From Candidatus Saccharimonadota bacterium (GTDB lineage: Bacteria; Patescibacteriota; Saccharimonadia; Saccharimonadales; Saccharimonadaceae): a DNA stretch of 33,382 bases. The position numbers and the translations under genes were made by a program. Below the pieces are notes generated by a model. The model made no database searches, was not told the DNA's origin, and saw only the letters and a list, made by a program, of their open reading frames with translations. Shown here piece after piece: positions 7,942 to 16,432 of this stretch. Within the stretch, counting starts at the first letter, position 1. Each line of letters begins with the position of its first letter. The DNA is taken from positions 1-33,382 of the forward strand of contig JAUMZA010000009.1 in the NCBI GenBank assembly GCA_030528355.1, written 5' to 3'.

Positions 7942-10005
7942 ATGAAGCAACTGGCGACACGTGTATTTATCCCCAGCTTTGCAGGCTACAAGCGAAGCTA
8001 TCTTAAGAAAGATTTTATTGCTGCATTGGTGGTAACGGCCATTGCTATACCAGAAAGTCTTGGGTTTGCAGCTATCGTTGGCTTGCCAATTCAAACCGGG
8101 TTGTATTGTGCCTTGCTCGCACCGATTGTGTTTGCGGTGCTTACGTCATCGCGCCATTTGGTGATTGGGGCTGACTCGGCGACTGCCGCATTGGTAGCTA
8201 GTGGTGCGGCAACTATCGCAGCGGCTGGTTCGGCAGAATACCCGGCAGCAATTGCACTACTTGGGGTGCTAACCGGTGCAATGCTGATTGCTATGAGCGT
8301 CTTGCGGCTTGGTTTTTTGGCAGATCTTATTTCAAAGCCAGTGCTGGTTGGTTTTTTAGCAGGGGTTGGTGCGCAGTTGATTATTGGCAAGCTACCAGAG
8401 ATGATTGGCATTGAAGCTCATGGCGGATTGCTCGCAAAACTTGCGACACTTGCTACGCAACTCGGCACGATTCACTGGCCAACTGTAGCGCTGGCGTGTG
8501 GTATTTTTGCTATCGTTATTTTGGCGGGCAGGCGAAAATTGCCAGGGGCATTAATTGGTTTGGTGGTGGCGATTATTATTACTAAACTAGGTAATCTCGA
8601 GCAGTATGGCATTGCAACAGTTGGTGAATTACCAGCAGGGTTGCCGCAGCTCATCATGCCAGACCTCTCAATTCCTCACATGATTACATTGTCGCTTTCG
8701 GCAGCCGCCATTGCAGTGGTGATTTTAGCACAAAGCTTGGCGACAATTCGGAGTTTTGCTGATAAATACGACGAGCCGGTGCGCGACAATAAAGATTTAA
8801 TGGCCTTGGGTTTTGCGAATATTATATCTGCACTTACACAGGGGTTTGCCGTGAATGGTAGCCCGCCACGCACTTCCGCTGGTGAAATCGCTGGCGGCCG
8901 GTCGCAGATGATTAATATTTTTATGGCGTTGCTGATTGGACTGCTATTATTGTTTGCGACTGATATCTTAAAGCTGGTGCCACACGCTGCCTTGGCAGCT
9001 ATTGTGTGTTCGATTGGGTTGCATTTGGTAAAAATTAATCAACTAAAAGATATTTGGAATACGCATAAAATTGAATTTGCGATTGCCATGGTCGCCTTGG
9101 TGGCGGTGGCAGTATTTGGAGTACAAAAGGGTATCATATTAGCGGTGTTATGTGCCTTGATTGAGCGACTTCGCCGTGAATATCGCCCGCATGACGGCGT
9201 TTTGCTGCGTGATCAAGAAATCTCGGACTGGGCGGCCGATCGTATTCGGGGCAGCCATCGCCACATTACGCAGCCGGAGGGTGTGTTGGTGTATCGATTT
9301 GATGCCGATTTGTTCTTTGAAAACGCTAGTTACTTCAGTCGTCGCATTAAGCAGGCGATTGATGGGGCGAAGCAGCCGGTGCGAGTAGTGATTGTTGATG
9401 TTGGCGCGATGGGTGATATCGACTATACTGGGGCGGCCGCATTACGTAAGGTGGTTGAGCAGTTGGCGGTTGACGAAGTACGATTCGGACTTGCACATGT
9501 GGCACCAGGTTTGCGTAAAATGTTGGATATCTACGGCGTGTCTGGCTTGATTGGCGATGAGAATATGTACCCAAGTTTGCGCGAGGCAGTGCGGTCACAG
9601 CCGGGCGTGCGTCGTTCTACTATCGATATGGTGCGTCGCTTAAACCTGCCGGCTCGTAGCTATGTTGTCATTGGTGGTGGTGTGCTAGAGGCGCTCGGTT
9701 TGCGTGATACGATGGATGTTGATTTGGTGGTTGATAAAGCCACCTACAAACGGTTCCACGAGCAAGGCTGGAAGGAGTATGTACATGATGATGGTAAGCG
9801 AATTTTATCACATCGAGGCTACAAGTTAATGACTTCATATATGGGGCGAGATGTGCATCGTCTCCTCAAGCATTCGTTCGTCAAGGATAGCGTACGCTTT
9901 ATCGGGTTGGATGATCTTGTAAAAAGTAAAGAGCAGTTTGCTCGCACAAAAGATATCGAAGACATTAAGCTGATTCGTCGCTACCAGTCTCAGCAAAAAA
10001 AGTAA
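7942..10005 (+). CDS. SulP anion transporter with STAS and extra nucleotidyltransferase-like domain
   Basis: 687-aa membrane protein. Residues 1-410 form the SulP/SLC26 core, with the family signature around AIPESLGFAAIVGLP and about ten to twelve hydrophobic segments; relatives carry sulfate, bicarbonate or other anions. Residues about 440-555 are a STAS domain with the IDYTGAAAL loop. Residues about 572-687 are extra: IGGGVLEALGLRDTMDVDL resembles the GG/GS...DxD core of nucleotidyltransferase folds of the MNT/AbiEii type, and DDLVKSKEQFARTKDIEDI resembles their C-terminal helix motif. The usual GS serine is replaced by Gly, so activity is uncertain; it may only bind a nucleotide and gate the transporter. 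Reading frame and composition are continuous, so I see no sign of a recent join. The substrate is not readable from the sequence. Confidence 0.9.
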   Translation: MKQLATRVFIPSFAGYKRSYLKKDFIAALVVTAIAIPESLGFAAIVGLPIQTGLYCALLAPIVFAVLTSSRHLVIGADSATAALVASGAATIAAAGSAEYPAAIALLGVLTGAMLIAMSVLRLGFLADLISKPVLVGFLAGVGAQLIIGKLPEMIGIEAHGGLLAKLATLATQLGTIHWPTVALACGIFAIVILAGRRKLPGALIGLVVAIIITKLGNLEQYGIATVGELPAGLPQLIMPDLSIPHMITLSLSAAAIAVVILAQSLATIRSFADKYDEPVRDNKDLMALGFANIISALTQGFAVNGSPPRTSAGEIAGGRSQMINIFMALLIGLLLLFATDILKLVPHAALAAIVCSIGLHLVKINQLKDIWNTHKIEFAIAMVALVAVAVFGVQKGIILAVLCALIERLRREYRPHDGVLLRDQEISDWAADRIRGSHRHITQPEGVLVYRFDADLFFENASYFSRRIKQAIDGAKQPVRVVIVDVGAMGDIDYTGAAALRKVVEQLAVDEVRFGLAHVAPGLRKMLDIYGVSGLIGDENMYPSLREAVRSQPGVRRSTIDMVRRLNLPARSYVVIGGGVLEALGLRDTMDVDLVVDKATYKRFHEQGWKEYVHDDGKRILSHRGYKLMTSYMGRDVHRLLKHSFVKDSVRFIGLDDLVKSKEQFARTKDIEDIKLIRRYQSQQKK

Positions 10006-10010
10006 TTTTC

Positions 10011-10019
10011 TGCTATAAT
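10011..10019 (+). promoter_or_regulatory. Extended -10 promoter of alaS
   Basis: TGCTATAAT with the hexamer at 10014-10019, exactly 8 nt before ATG 10028, and squeezed into the 22 nt after the SulP stop. No -35 is recognisable. Leaderless start expected. Confidence 0.75.
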
Positions 10020-10027
10020 TACCAGAT

Positions 10028-11905
10028 ATGAACACCCAAGACATCCGTAACGCATATCTACAGTTTTTTAAAGATCGCCAGCACGAAATTATTGAGCGCG
10101 CCCCGCTCGTGCTCCACAACGACCCAACCACGCTGTTTACCGGCAGCGGCATGCAGCCGTTATTGCCATACCTGCTTGGTCAGGATCATCCGGCTGGCAC
10201 CAAGTTGGTGGATAGTCAGACCTGTTTGCGTGCCCAAGATATCGAGGATGTGGGTGATAATCGCCACACGACCTTTTTTGAAATGCTGGGCAACTGGAGC
10301 ATGGGTGAATACTTTAAGCGCCAGCAAATTGAATGGTTCTTTGAGTTTTTGACGGATGTGGTTGGGCTTGATCCGCATAAAATTTATGTGAGCTGCTTTA
10401 TTGGTGATGAAACGCACAGCATCCCACGTGATGATGAAGCTGCCCAGATTTGGCAAGATGTGTTCGCAAAAAAAGGTATTGATGCCAAGATTGTAGAGCT
10501 TAATACGGCTGAAAATGGCGATAAGCTTGGTATGCAGGGCGGTCGGATCTTCTTTTATAACGACAAAGAAAACTGGTGGAGCCGTGGCGGCGGCATTGAA
10601 AGCACGCCGATTGGTGACCCATGTGGCCCAGATAGCGAAGTCTTTTATGATTTTGGTGAGCAGCATCATGATCCATCATTTGGCGAAGCACACCCAGCCA
10701 GCGATAGCGGCCGCTTTATGGAGATTGGCAACCAGGTGTTTATGCAATATCGTCGCCTTGAAGATGGTAGTTTTGAACCACTCGCCCGCAAGAACGTTGA
10801 CTTTGGCGGTGGCTTAGAGCGTATTGCGGCTGCTAAGCTTGATAGTCCCGATGTCTTTAAGATTAGCTTGCTGGCGCCAATTATCGAAAAGCTCGAGACT
10901 TTGAGTGGCAAAAACTACGAAAGTAACACCGCAAGTATGCGTGTGATTGCCGACCACCTGCGTGCGGCGACCTTTTTGGCGGTTGATGGCTGCGTGCCGG
11001 CCAATAAAGAACAGGGCTATGTCATGCGCCGCTTACTGCGCCGAGCAATTCGTTTTGCGCTTGATCTTGGCATTGAGCAAAACTTCTTTAACGAAATTGT
11101 GCCAGTAATTGCCGATATGTACGCCAGCGACTACCCAGAAGTTGCCGCCAAGCGCGATGAAGTGATTGCGGTGCTCGCTAAAGAAGAAAAAGTCTTCCGT
11201 CAAACCTTGCGAAAGGGCTTAAAGCAACTTGAAAAATTTGCTCAGGATGGCCTGACTGGCGCTGAGCTCTTTATGCTGTACGACACCTACGGCTTCCCGG
11301 TTGAGCTTTCAACCGAAGAGGTCTTTAAGCAAGATATTGCCCTTTCAAAAAACTGGCGCAAAGAGTTTAACGAACACATGGCCGAGCAGCGTCGCCGTTC
11401 GCAAACTGCCGCCAAGGGTACGTTTAAGGGCGGTTTGGGCGGCTCGAGCCCGATTCATCTAAAGTACCACACGGCGACACACCTGATGTACGCAGCGCTG
11501 CGCCAGGTGGTGGGCGAACATGTGACGCAGCATGGCAGTAATATCACCGAAGAGCGTCTGCGATTTGATTTCAATAACGATGGCAAGGTTCCTCGTGAAC
11601 AGCTTGACGAAATTGAAGCCTTGGTAAATGGCTGGATTGAGGCCGATTTGCCAGTCAGCTTCACCGAATATCCAACCGAACAAGCCTTTGCGATGGGCGC
11701 GATTGGGGCGTTTGGCGATAAATATGGCGATACGGTCAAGGTTTACCAAGTTGGCGCCGATGATAACCGAGTGAGCTTTGAAATTTGTGGTGGTCCGCAT
11801 GTTGAGCATACCGGCCAATTGGGCGAGGATGGTAAGCGTTTTAAGATTAAAAAAGAAGAGTCTTCAAGCGCAGGTATTCGTCGCATAAAAGCCGTTTTGC
11901 AGTAG
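10028..11905 (+). CDS. alaS: Alanyl-tRNA synthetase lacking the C-Ala domain
   Basis: Class II synthetase charging tRNA-Ala, 625 aa against about 875 in E. coli. The catalytic core (about 1-250) has FTGSGMQPLLPYL, DSQTCLRAQDIEDVG and the GGGIESTPIGDPCGP region; a tRNA-recognition domain follows. The editing domain carries its metal/active-site set: His481 and His485 in HTATH, Cys587 and His591 in CGGPH. The protein ends at ESSSAGIRRIKAVLQ, directly after editing, so the coiled-coil and C-Ala (DHHA1) part is absent. The stop is followed by non-coding sequence and a promoter, so this is a natural short form and not a frameshift. Confidence 0.96.
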   Translation: MNTQDIRNAYLQFFKDRQHEIIERAPLVLHNDPTTLFTGSGMQPLLPYLLGQDHPAGTKLVDSQTCLRAQDIEDVGDNRHTTFFEMLGNWSMGEYFKRQQIEWFFEFLTDVVGLDPHKIYVSCFIGDETHSIPRDDEAAQIWQDVFAKKGIDAKIVELNTAENGDKLGMQGGRIFFYNDKENWWSRGGGIESTPIGDPCGPDSEVFYDFGEQHHDPSFGEAHPASDSGRFMEIGNQVFMQYRRLEDGSFEPLARKNVDFGGGLERIAAAKLDSPDVFKISLLAPIIEKLETLSGKNYESNTASMRVIADHLRAATFLAVDGCVPANKEQGYVMRRLLRRAIRFALDLGIEQNFFNEIVPVIADMYASDYPEVAAKRDEVIAVLAKEEKVFRQTLRKGLKQLEKFAQDGLTGAELFMLYDTYGFPVELSTEEVFKQDIALSKNWRKEFNEHMAEQRRRSQTAAKGTFKGGLGGSSPIHLKYHTATHLMYAALRQVVGEHVTQHGSNITEERLRFDFNNDGKVPREQLDEIEALVNGWIEADLPVSFTEYPTEQAFAMGAIGAFGDKYGDTVKVYQVGADDNRVSFEICGGPHVEHTGQLGEDGKRFKIKKEESSSAGIRRIKAVLQ

Positions 11906-11943
11906 GGGGTGATGCCTGCACGGGCCCTTGCAATTATTTTTGT

Positions 11944-11973
11944 TTGCAATCGCTTGCTATTGTGCGATATAAT
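11944..11973 (+). promoter_or_regulatory. Promoter of the ftsA-like gene
   Basis: TTGCAA (11944-11949), 18 nt, TATAAT (11968-11973), then 11 nt to ATG 11985. There is no Shine-Dalgarno sequence in the AT-rich gap, so translation starts on a leader of a few nucleotides at most. Confidence 0.7.
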
Positions 11974-11984
11974 ATATTATACTT

Positions 11985-13250
11985 ATGGTTTTTGATAAGC
12001 TCCGCAAACGTGCAAACGACTCAATTGACCGCAATTATATTGTGGCACTCGATATTGGTACGGAATTTGTAAAGGCGATGATTGCCAAGCTTGATGGCGA
12101 AGAGCTTCAGGTGGTCGGGGTTGGCCGCGCCCGTCAGGATGTGGGCGATATGCATTCTGGTGCCATTGCCGATATTGGCGGCGTGGTGCGAAATTGTGAA
12201 GAGGCACTTGCCGAAGCTGAAGATCAGGCGGGTTTACAGGCACGCCGTGTGGTAATTGGTGTAGCGGGCGAACTCGTAAAGGGTACGACCAATACCATTC
12301 GCTACCGTCGTCCGCAGCCGACTCGTCCACTTGATGAAACTGAGATGGAATTTATTATCGAAAAGGTGCAGGAGCGTGCCCAGGAAAGAGCGCAGAAGCA
12401 GATCGGGCTCGAAACTGGCAACCCGGATGTAGAAATTAAGCTCGTCAATAGTGCCTTGGTAGGTATTCATATCGATGGTTACAAGGTGTCAAATCCGCTT
12501 GGGTTTCAGGGGAAGGACGTTGCCGTGCAAATTTATACGGCGTTTGCACCGATGCTGCACATTGGGGCGTTGGAGCGAGTGGCGGATGAACTTGCACTTG
12601 AGCTAGTAGCTGTGGCTGCTGAACCATTTGCGGTGAGTCGTAGCGTGCTTGGTAATGATGCCAGCAGTAATTTTACGGCTATTTTGGCTGATGTAGGTGG
12701 CGGCACAACTGATATTGCCGTGGTGAATGATGGTGGCGTCGAAGGTACTAAAATGTTTGGCATTGGTGGCCGTAGTTTTACTCGTACGATTGCCAATGAT
12801 CTTGATCTCACGTATGATGCTGCCGAAAAGGTAAAGGTAAATCTTGCGAGCGACCAGCTCAAGCCGGCCGTCAAAAAGCGGGTTGAGGCTGCAGTTGATA
12901 AAACATTAGATGTCTGGCTGCAGGGGGTAGAGCTAGCATTAAGTGAATTTGATTCAGTCGATCATCTGCCAAATAAAATTTTATTGTGTGGCGGCGGCGC
13001 CAGTCTTACGCAGCTGGTTGATGCCCTATCGGAGCGTGAATGGTATAAAGAGCTGCCCTTCACCCGTAAGCCAACCGTTCATCATATTAAACCTGGCGAG
13101 GTGATTGGAGTGGTAGATACCACCGGACACATTACCGACCATACTTTTATTACTGCTATGGGGCTGCTGCGGGTTGGATATGATACAATAGTAGGAGCAA
13201 GCGAAAGCGATAATATAAAAGAAAAACTAAACAGAATATTGCGAATTTAA
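11985..13250 (+). CDS. FtsA-like actin-fold ATPase
   Basis: 421-aa cytoplasmic protein of the FtsA/PilM actin-like family. ALDIGTEFVKAM (21-32) is the phosphate-1 motif, DVGGGTTDIAV (236-246) phosphate-2, and LLCGGGAS (333-340) the adenosine motif. Between them lies an SHS2-like insert (about 100-200), which in FtsA binds other divisome proteins. FtsA ties FtsZ to the membrane; PilM does the analogous job in type IV pili. No C-terminal amphipathic helix is as clear as in E. coli FtsA, though the tail (NIKEKLNRILRI) could serve. No ftsZ or pil genes are nearby. The gene is 1 nt upstream of a single-pass membrane protein that may be its partner. FtsA versus PilM identity is unsettled. Confidence 0.85.
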   Translation: MVFDKLRKRANDSIDRNYIVALDIGTEFVKAMIAKLDGEELQVVGVGRARQDVGDMHSGAIADIGGVVRNCEEALAEAEDQAGLQARRVVIGVAGELVKGTTNTIRYRRPQPTRPLDETEMEFIIEKVQERAQERAQKQIGLETGNPDVEIKLVNSALVGIHIDGYKVSNPLGFQGKDVAVQIYTAFAPMLHIGALERVADELALELVAVAAEPFAVSRSVLGNDASSNFTAILADVGGGTTDIAVVNDGGVEGTKMFGIGGRSFTRTIANDLDLTYDAAEKVKVNLASDQLKPAVKKRVEAAVDKTLDVWLQGVELALSEFDSVDHLPNKILLCGGGASLTQLVDALSEREWYKELPFTRKPTVHHIKPGEVIGVVDTTGHITDHTFITAMGLLRVGYDTIVGASESDNIKEKLNRILRI

Positions 13251-13251
13251 T

Positions 13252-14892
13252 ATGAACAAAGAAGTACTCTATATCGATGTTGATGACGACATAACTGCCA
13301 TTATCAGCAAGGTAAAGGCGGCCGAAGCAAAAGTAGTTGCGTTGGTGCCACCAAAACGAATTGGTGTATTGCAAAGTGCAGTGAATTTGCGTATTTTGCA
13401 GCGAGTTGCAAAGGTTGCCAAAAAGCATGTGGTGCTGATTACAAACGATACTGCACTCATGATGCTTGCGGCTGGAGCAAATATTCCAGTAGCAAAAAAT
13501 CTACAATCCAAGCCAGAGGTACTTGAAGTGCCAGCCCTGCGAGTCGATGGCGAAGATGACATCATTGACGGTGCTAGTCTTTCGGTGGGTGAACATATTG
13601 ATGCCGATACCAAGCAGCAGCGAGCCAGTGAGGCGGCAGCTGTGGCAGCAATTAGTGCTGACGAGGCCAAGAAGGATGCGTCGGCTGCAGCTGAGGCAAA
13701 GAAGTCTGCCAAAAAAACACCAAAGGTGCCAAATTTTAATCATTTTCGCAAAAAATTGTTTATTGCAGGTGGTGTGCTGATTGCATTGGTGGCGTTTTTG
13801 ATATGGGCGACCAAATATGCACCACGAGCAACTGTGGTGGTGTCGGCAAAAACGAGCACAGAGTCGGTTTCTACGTCAGTTGGTTTGCTGCAATCGGGTG
13901 CAACTAGTGCCGAGAAGGGCGTGATTCGTTCAGTTGTTGCAACCGATAAAAAAGACACCACTATTGAATTTGCAGCCACTGGCAAGCGAGAGGAGGGCGA
14001 GAAAGCTTCGGGTACGATGACAATCAGTAGCACTACGCCGGTGTCGGTAAAAATTCCGATTGGTACCGGCTTTAGTAATGGCAACTGTACGTTTACAACC
14101 ACTAGTGCAGCTGAAGTACCAGGCGTATCACCCGGCTGGAACGGGAGTGGCTTTAGTGTGGTGCCTGGTAAGGTGAATGTTGCAGTCAGGGCAACGCAAA
14201 TTGGTGATGAATGTAACCTCAGTCCACGCAGTTATGAGCCAACAATTGAAAAGGTGGCTGCAACTGGTTCTGCGATGCAGGGTGGCTCGAAGCGACAAGT
14301 CACTTTTGTGACACAAGCCGACGTACAAAAAGCCTCTGAGCAGATTGCACAGGCCAGTGCCGATGAACGCAAGGCTGCACTACAGAAAAAATTAGGCAAG
14401 GGCGTACAGGCAATCGATAGTAGTTTTGCCGCCTCGGAAGGCACAACCACTTCAACCCCAGAGGTTAATAAAGAGGCTCCCGATGGCAAGGCGAAGCTCG
14501 TAGCGTCGGTAACCTACTCGATGACCGGTATTGCCCATAACGAACTCCATACCTTCCTTGAGCAAGCTCTGCTACAAAAACTATCAAAAGAGACGAGCCG
14601 CCGTGTGTACGAAACTGGTGCAAAAGATGCAGCAATTAGTGAGTTTAAGCAAGAAGGTGGTAATGTCACTGCCCGTATTACCGCCAAAGGACAGGTTGGG
14701 CCAAAGGTGTCGGATGATGATATCAAGCGACGCACCAAGGGTAAGCGGTTTGGCGACATCCAGTCTGACCTTAAGTCTATTCAGGGTGTGAATGGAGTTG
14801 ATATTAAGTTCTCGCCATTTTGGGTAAACACTGTGCCAAACGATGAGTCTCGCATTACCGTACAGTTTAATCTACAAAAGAATGGGCAATAG
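13252..14892 (+). CDS. Single-pass membrane protein with baseplate-J-like domain
   Basis: 546 aa. An N-terminal cytoplasmic alpha/beta region (about 1-85) has VVALVPPKR and VVLITNDTALMMLA; an Ala/Lys-rich linker (about 110-160) follows, then one transmembrane segment (about 169-188) and a long outside part. In that part, EKASGTMTISS, VKIPIGTGF, CTFTT and the GKVNVAVRATQIG stretch match the general pattern of baseplate-J/gp47-like beta domains, which I recall from membrane proteins of Patescibacteria. No phage genes are near, so it is not a tailocin piece. Placed 1 nt after the FtsA-like gene, it is a candidate link between that ATPase and the cell surface. Function is unknown; the domain match is by eye. 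Confidence 0.75.
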   Translation: MNKEVLYIDVDDDITAIISKVKAAEAKVVALVPPKRIGVLQSAVNLRILQRVAKVAKKHVVLITNDTALMMLAAGANIPVAKNLQSKPEVLEVPALRVDGEDDIIDGASLSVGEHIDADTKQQRASEAAAVAAISADEAKKDASAAAEAKKSAKKTPKVPNFNHFRKKLFIAGGVLIALVAFLIWATKYAPRATVVVSAKTSTESVSTSVGLLQSGATSAEKGVIRSVVATDKKDTTIEFAATGKREEGEKASGTMTISSTTPVSVKIPIGTGFSNGNCTFTTTSAAEVPGVSPGWNGSGFSVVPGKVNVAVRATQIGDECNLSPRSYEPTIEKVAATGSAMQGGSKRQVTFVTQADVQKASEQIAQASADERKAALQKKLGKGVQAIDSSFAASEGTTTSTPEVNKEAPDGKAKLVASVTYSMTGIAHNELHTFLEQALLQKLSKETSRRVYETGAKDAAISEFKQEGGNVTARITAKGQVGPKVSDDDIKRRTKGKRFGDIQSDLKSIQGVNGVDIKFSPFWVNTVPNDESRITVQFNLQKNGQ

Positions 14893-14897
14893 CGATT

Positions 14898-15302
14898 GTG
14901 GCAAAACGATTGTTATGCCTGGATGTAGGGGAGCGACGGATTGGCGTGGCCGTTGCCGATGTGGCCATTAAAATCGCCCTGCCATTAACCACTATTGAAG
15001 TCGATGGGAATGAAATTGCGGAAATTGCAAAGTTGTATCTTATGGAAAAGGCAGATACAATTATAGTTGGCTACCCGCGCAATCAGCAGGGCGAGCCAAC
15101 GCAGCAAACGGATTTTGTAGAGGAGTTTGTTGTGCCGCTTCGTGAATTTGCCACGATAGTGTTTCAGGATGAATCGCTCACAAGCGTGCAGGCCGAGCAG
15201 CGTTTACAGCAGCGTCGCGCCCCATACACCAAGGGTGATATTGATGCTGAAGCTGCTGCGATTATTTTACAAGATTATATGGAGAGTGAATATGGATATT
15301 AA
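14898..15302 (+). CDS. ruvX: RuvX/YqgF putative pre-16S rRNA nuclease
   Basis: 134-aa RNase H-fold protein, normal length. Motifs: CLDVGERRIGVA (7-18), IIVGYPRNQQGEPT, DESLTSVQAE, and KGDIDAEAAAIILQDYM with the last acidic active-site residues. YqgF processes the 5' end of 16S rRNA and has been linked to Holliday-junction resolution. The start is GTG 14898, 5 nt after the preceding stop; no ATG is available. It overlaps mltG by 11 nt. The ruvX-mltG pair is also close in Bacillus (yrrK...yrrL). Confidence 0.93.
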   Translation: MAKRLLCLDVGERRIGVAVADVAIKIALPLTTIEVDGNEIAEIAKLYLMEKADTIIVGYPRNQQGEPTQQTDFVEEFVVPLREFATIVFQDESLTSVQAEQRLQQRRAPYTKGDIDAEAAAIILQDYMESEYGY

Positions 15303-16380
15303 CACCTTGCCGCCGATGTCTGATCAAACTTTGTCATTACAGAAAAAACCTAAGCGTGCCCGCTATTGGCTGATTGGTCTGGGTGTGTTATTGGTGGTGC
15401 TATTGTTGAGTATTGGCGGTGCCTGGTGGTGGTATCAATCGCAGTTGCAGCCAATTGTACCGGGCTCAAATGAGGCAGTGCAGATAGAAGTTAAGGAGGG
15501 GGCGACAGTAACAACTGTCACGAGTCAGCTTGAGTCTCGTGGCTTGATTAAGAGTGCACTTGCTCTACAGCTGCATCATCGCCTGCAAGGCACAAACGGC
15601 GTGCGGACGGGCGTCTATACGTTCACGAAGGGGCAGTCTCCGGCCGAAATGCTTGCGACGCTCGAAAAGGGTGCTACCGAGGAGGTTCGTATTACATTTA
15701 AGCCAGGTGAAACTGTGCTTGATGCTCGTAAAGTGTTACGGGCGGCTGGGTATTCCGATGCAATGATTGATAAGGCCTTTCAGCTGCAATACGAGAAATA
15801 TCCGATGATGCAAGGTCGTCCAGCTACTGCAAGTATTGAAGGATTTATTCTTGGCGAAACCTATAGCTACATGAAAAACTATACAGTGGAGGATATCCTA
15901 GCACAGCCATTTGCCTTATTGCAAAAATATATCGTCAACGAAAAACTAGAAGAAGCATTTAAGGCACAGGGTCTAACGTTATATCAAGGTATTACACTGG
16001 CATCAATTATCCAAAAAGAGGTTTCCAAGCCTGAAGACATGGCTTTGGTGTCAAGTGTATTTCATAATCGCCTAAAAAAGAATATGCAGCTTGGCTCTGA
16101 TGTAACTGCTGCTTACGGGGTGCAGTTGCAGGGTCGTAAAACGAGTGTTGTTGAGGCGGTTGGTATCGATACACCATACAACACCCGTATGCATACTGGG
16201 TTGCCGCCAACACCAATCGCATCACCTGGTTTGCGGGCATTGCGAGCAGCAGCTAATCCCGCACAATCAGAGTACCTATACTTTGTTGCAGGTGATGATG
16301 GGAAAACCTACTTTGCCACTACTAACGAAGAACACGAGCGTAATACAAAAGCCCACTGCGATAAGCTCTGTAAGCTTTAG
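15292..16380 (+). CDS. mltG: Endolytic murein transglycosylase MltG
   Basis: 362-aa membrane-anchored enzyme that cuts nascent glycan strands and terminates peptidoglycan elongation. A basic cytoplasmic segment precedes one transmembrane helix (about residues 24-47). A LysM-like region and the YceG catalytic domain follow, with SIEGFILGETYSY, the catalytic glutamate in ASIIQKE, the VFHNRL motif and the TGLPPTPIASPG loop. I chose ATG 15292 because GGAG at 15281-15284 is 7 nt upstream; the frame is open to 15169 but that stretch lies inside ruvX. Confidence 0.95.
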   Translation: MDINTLPPMSDQTLSLQKKPKRARYWLIGLGVLLVVLLLSIGGAWWWYQSQLQPIVPGSNEAVQIEVKEGATVTTVTSQLESRGLIKSALALQLHHRLQGTNGVRTGVYTFTKGQSPAEMLATLEKGATEEVRITFKPGETVLDARKVLRAAGYSDAMIDKAFQLQYEKYPMMQGRPATASIEGFILGETYSYMKNYTVEDILAQPFALLQKYIVNEKLEEAFKAQGLTLYQGITLASIIQKEVSKPEDMALVSSVFHNRLKKNMQLGSDVTAAYGVQLQGRKTSVVEAVGIDTPYNTRMHTGLPPTPIASPGLRALRAAANPAQSEYLYFVAGDDGKTYFATTNEEHERNTKAHCDKLCKL

Positions 16381-16397
16381 TAATGGCATAAAATTTA

Positions 16398-16426
16398 TTG
16401 ACTTTTTTGTCAACGCTTGCTATACT
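16398..16426 (+). promoter_or_regulatory. Strong consensus promoter for the LysM/CHAP leader
   Basis: TTGACT (16398-16403), exactly 17 nt, TATACT (16421-16426), with TGC immediately before the -10. This is the best canonical -35/-10 pair in the window. The expected start point is about 16433. Confidence 0.85.
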
Positions 16427-16432
16427 AAGTAT

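Noticed and set aside
11931-11950. Two TTGCAAT direct repeats before the ftsA-like gene as an operator
   Set aside because: The second copy is explained by the -35 element; two short copies alone are not evidence.
13252-14892. Phage or tailocin origin for the baseplate-J-like protein
   Set aside because: No tail, integrase or lysis genes are nearby; it has a membrane helix and sits in a housekeeping operon.
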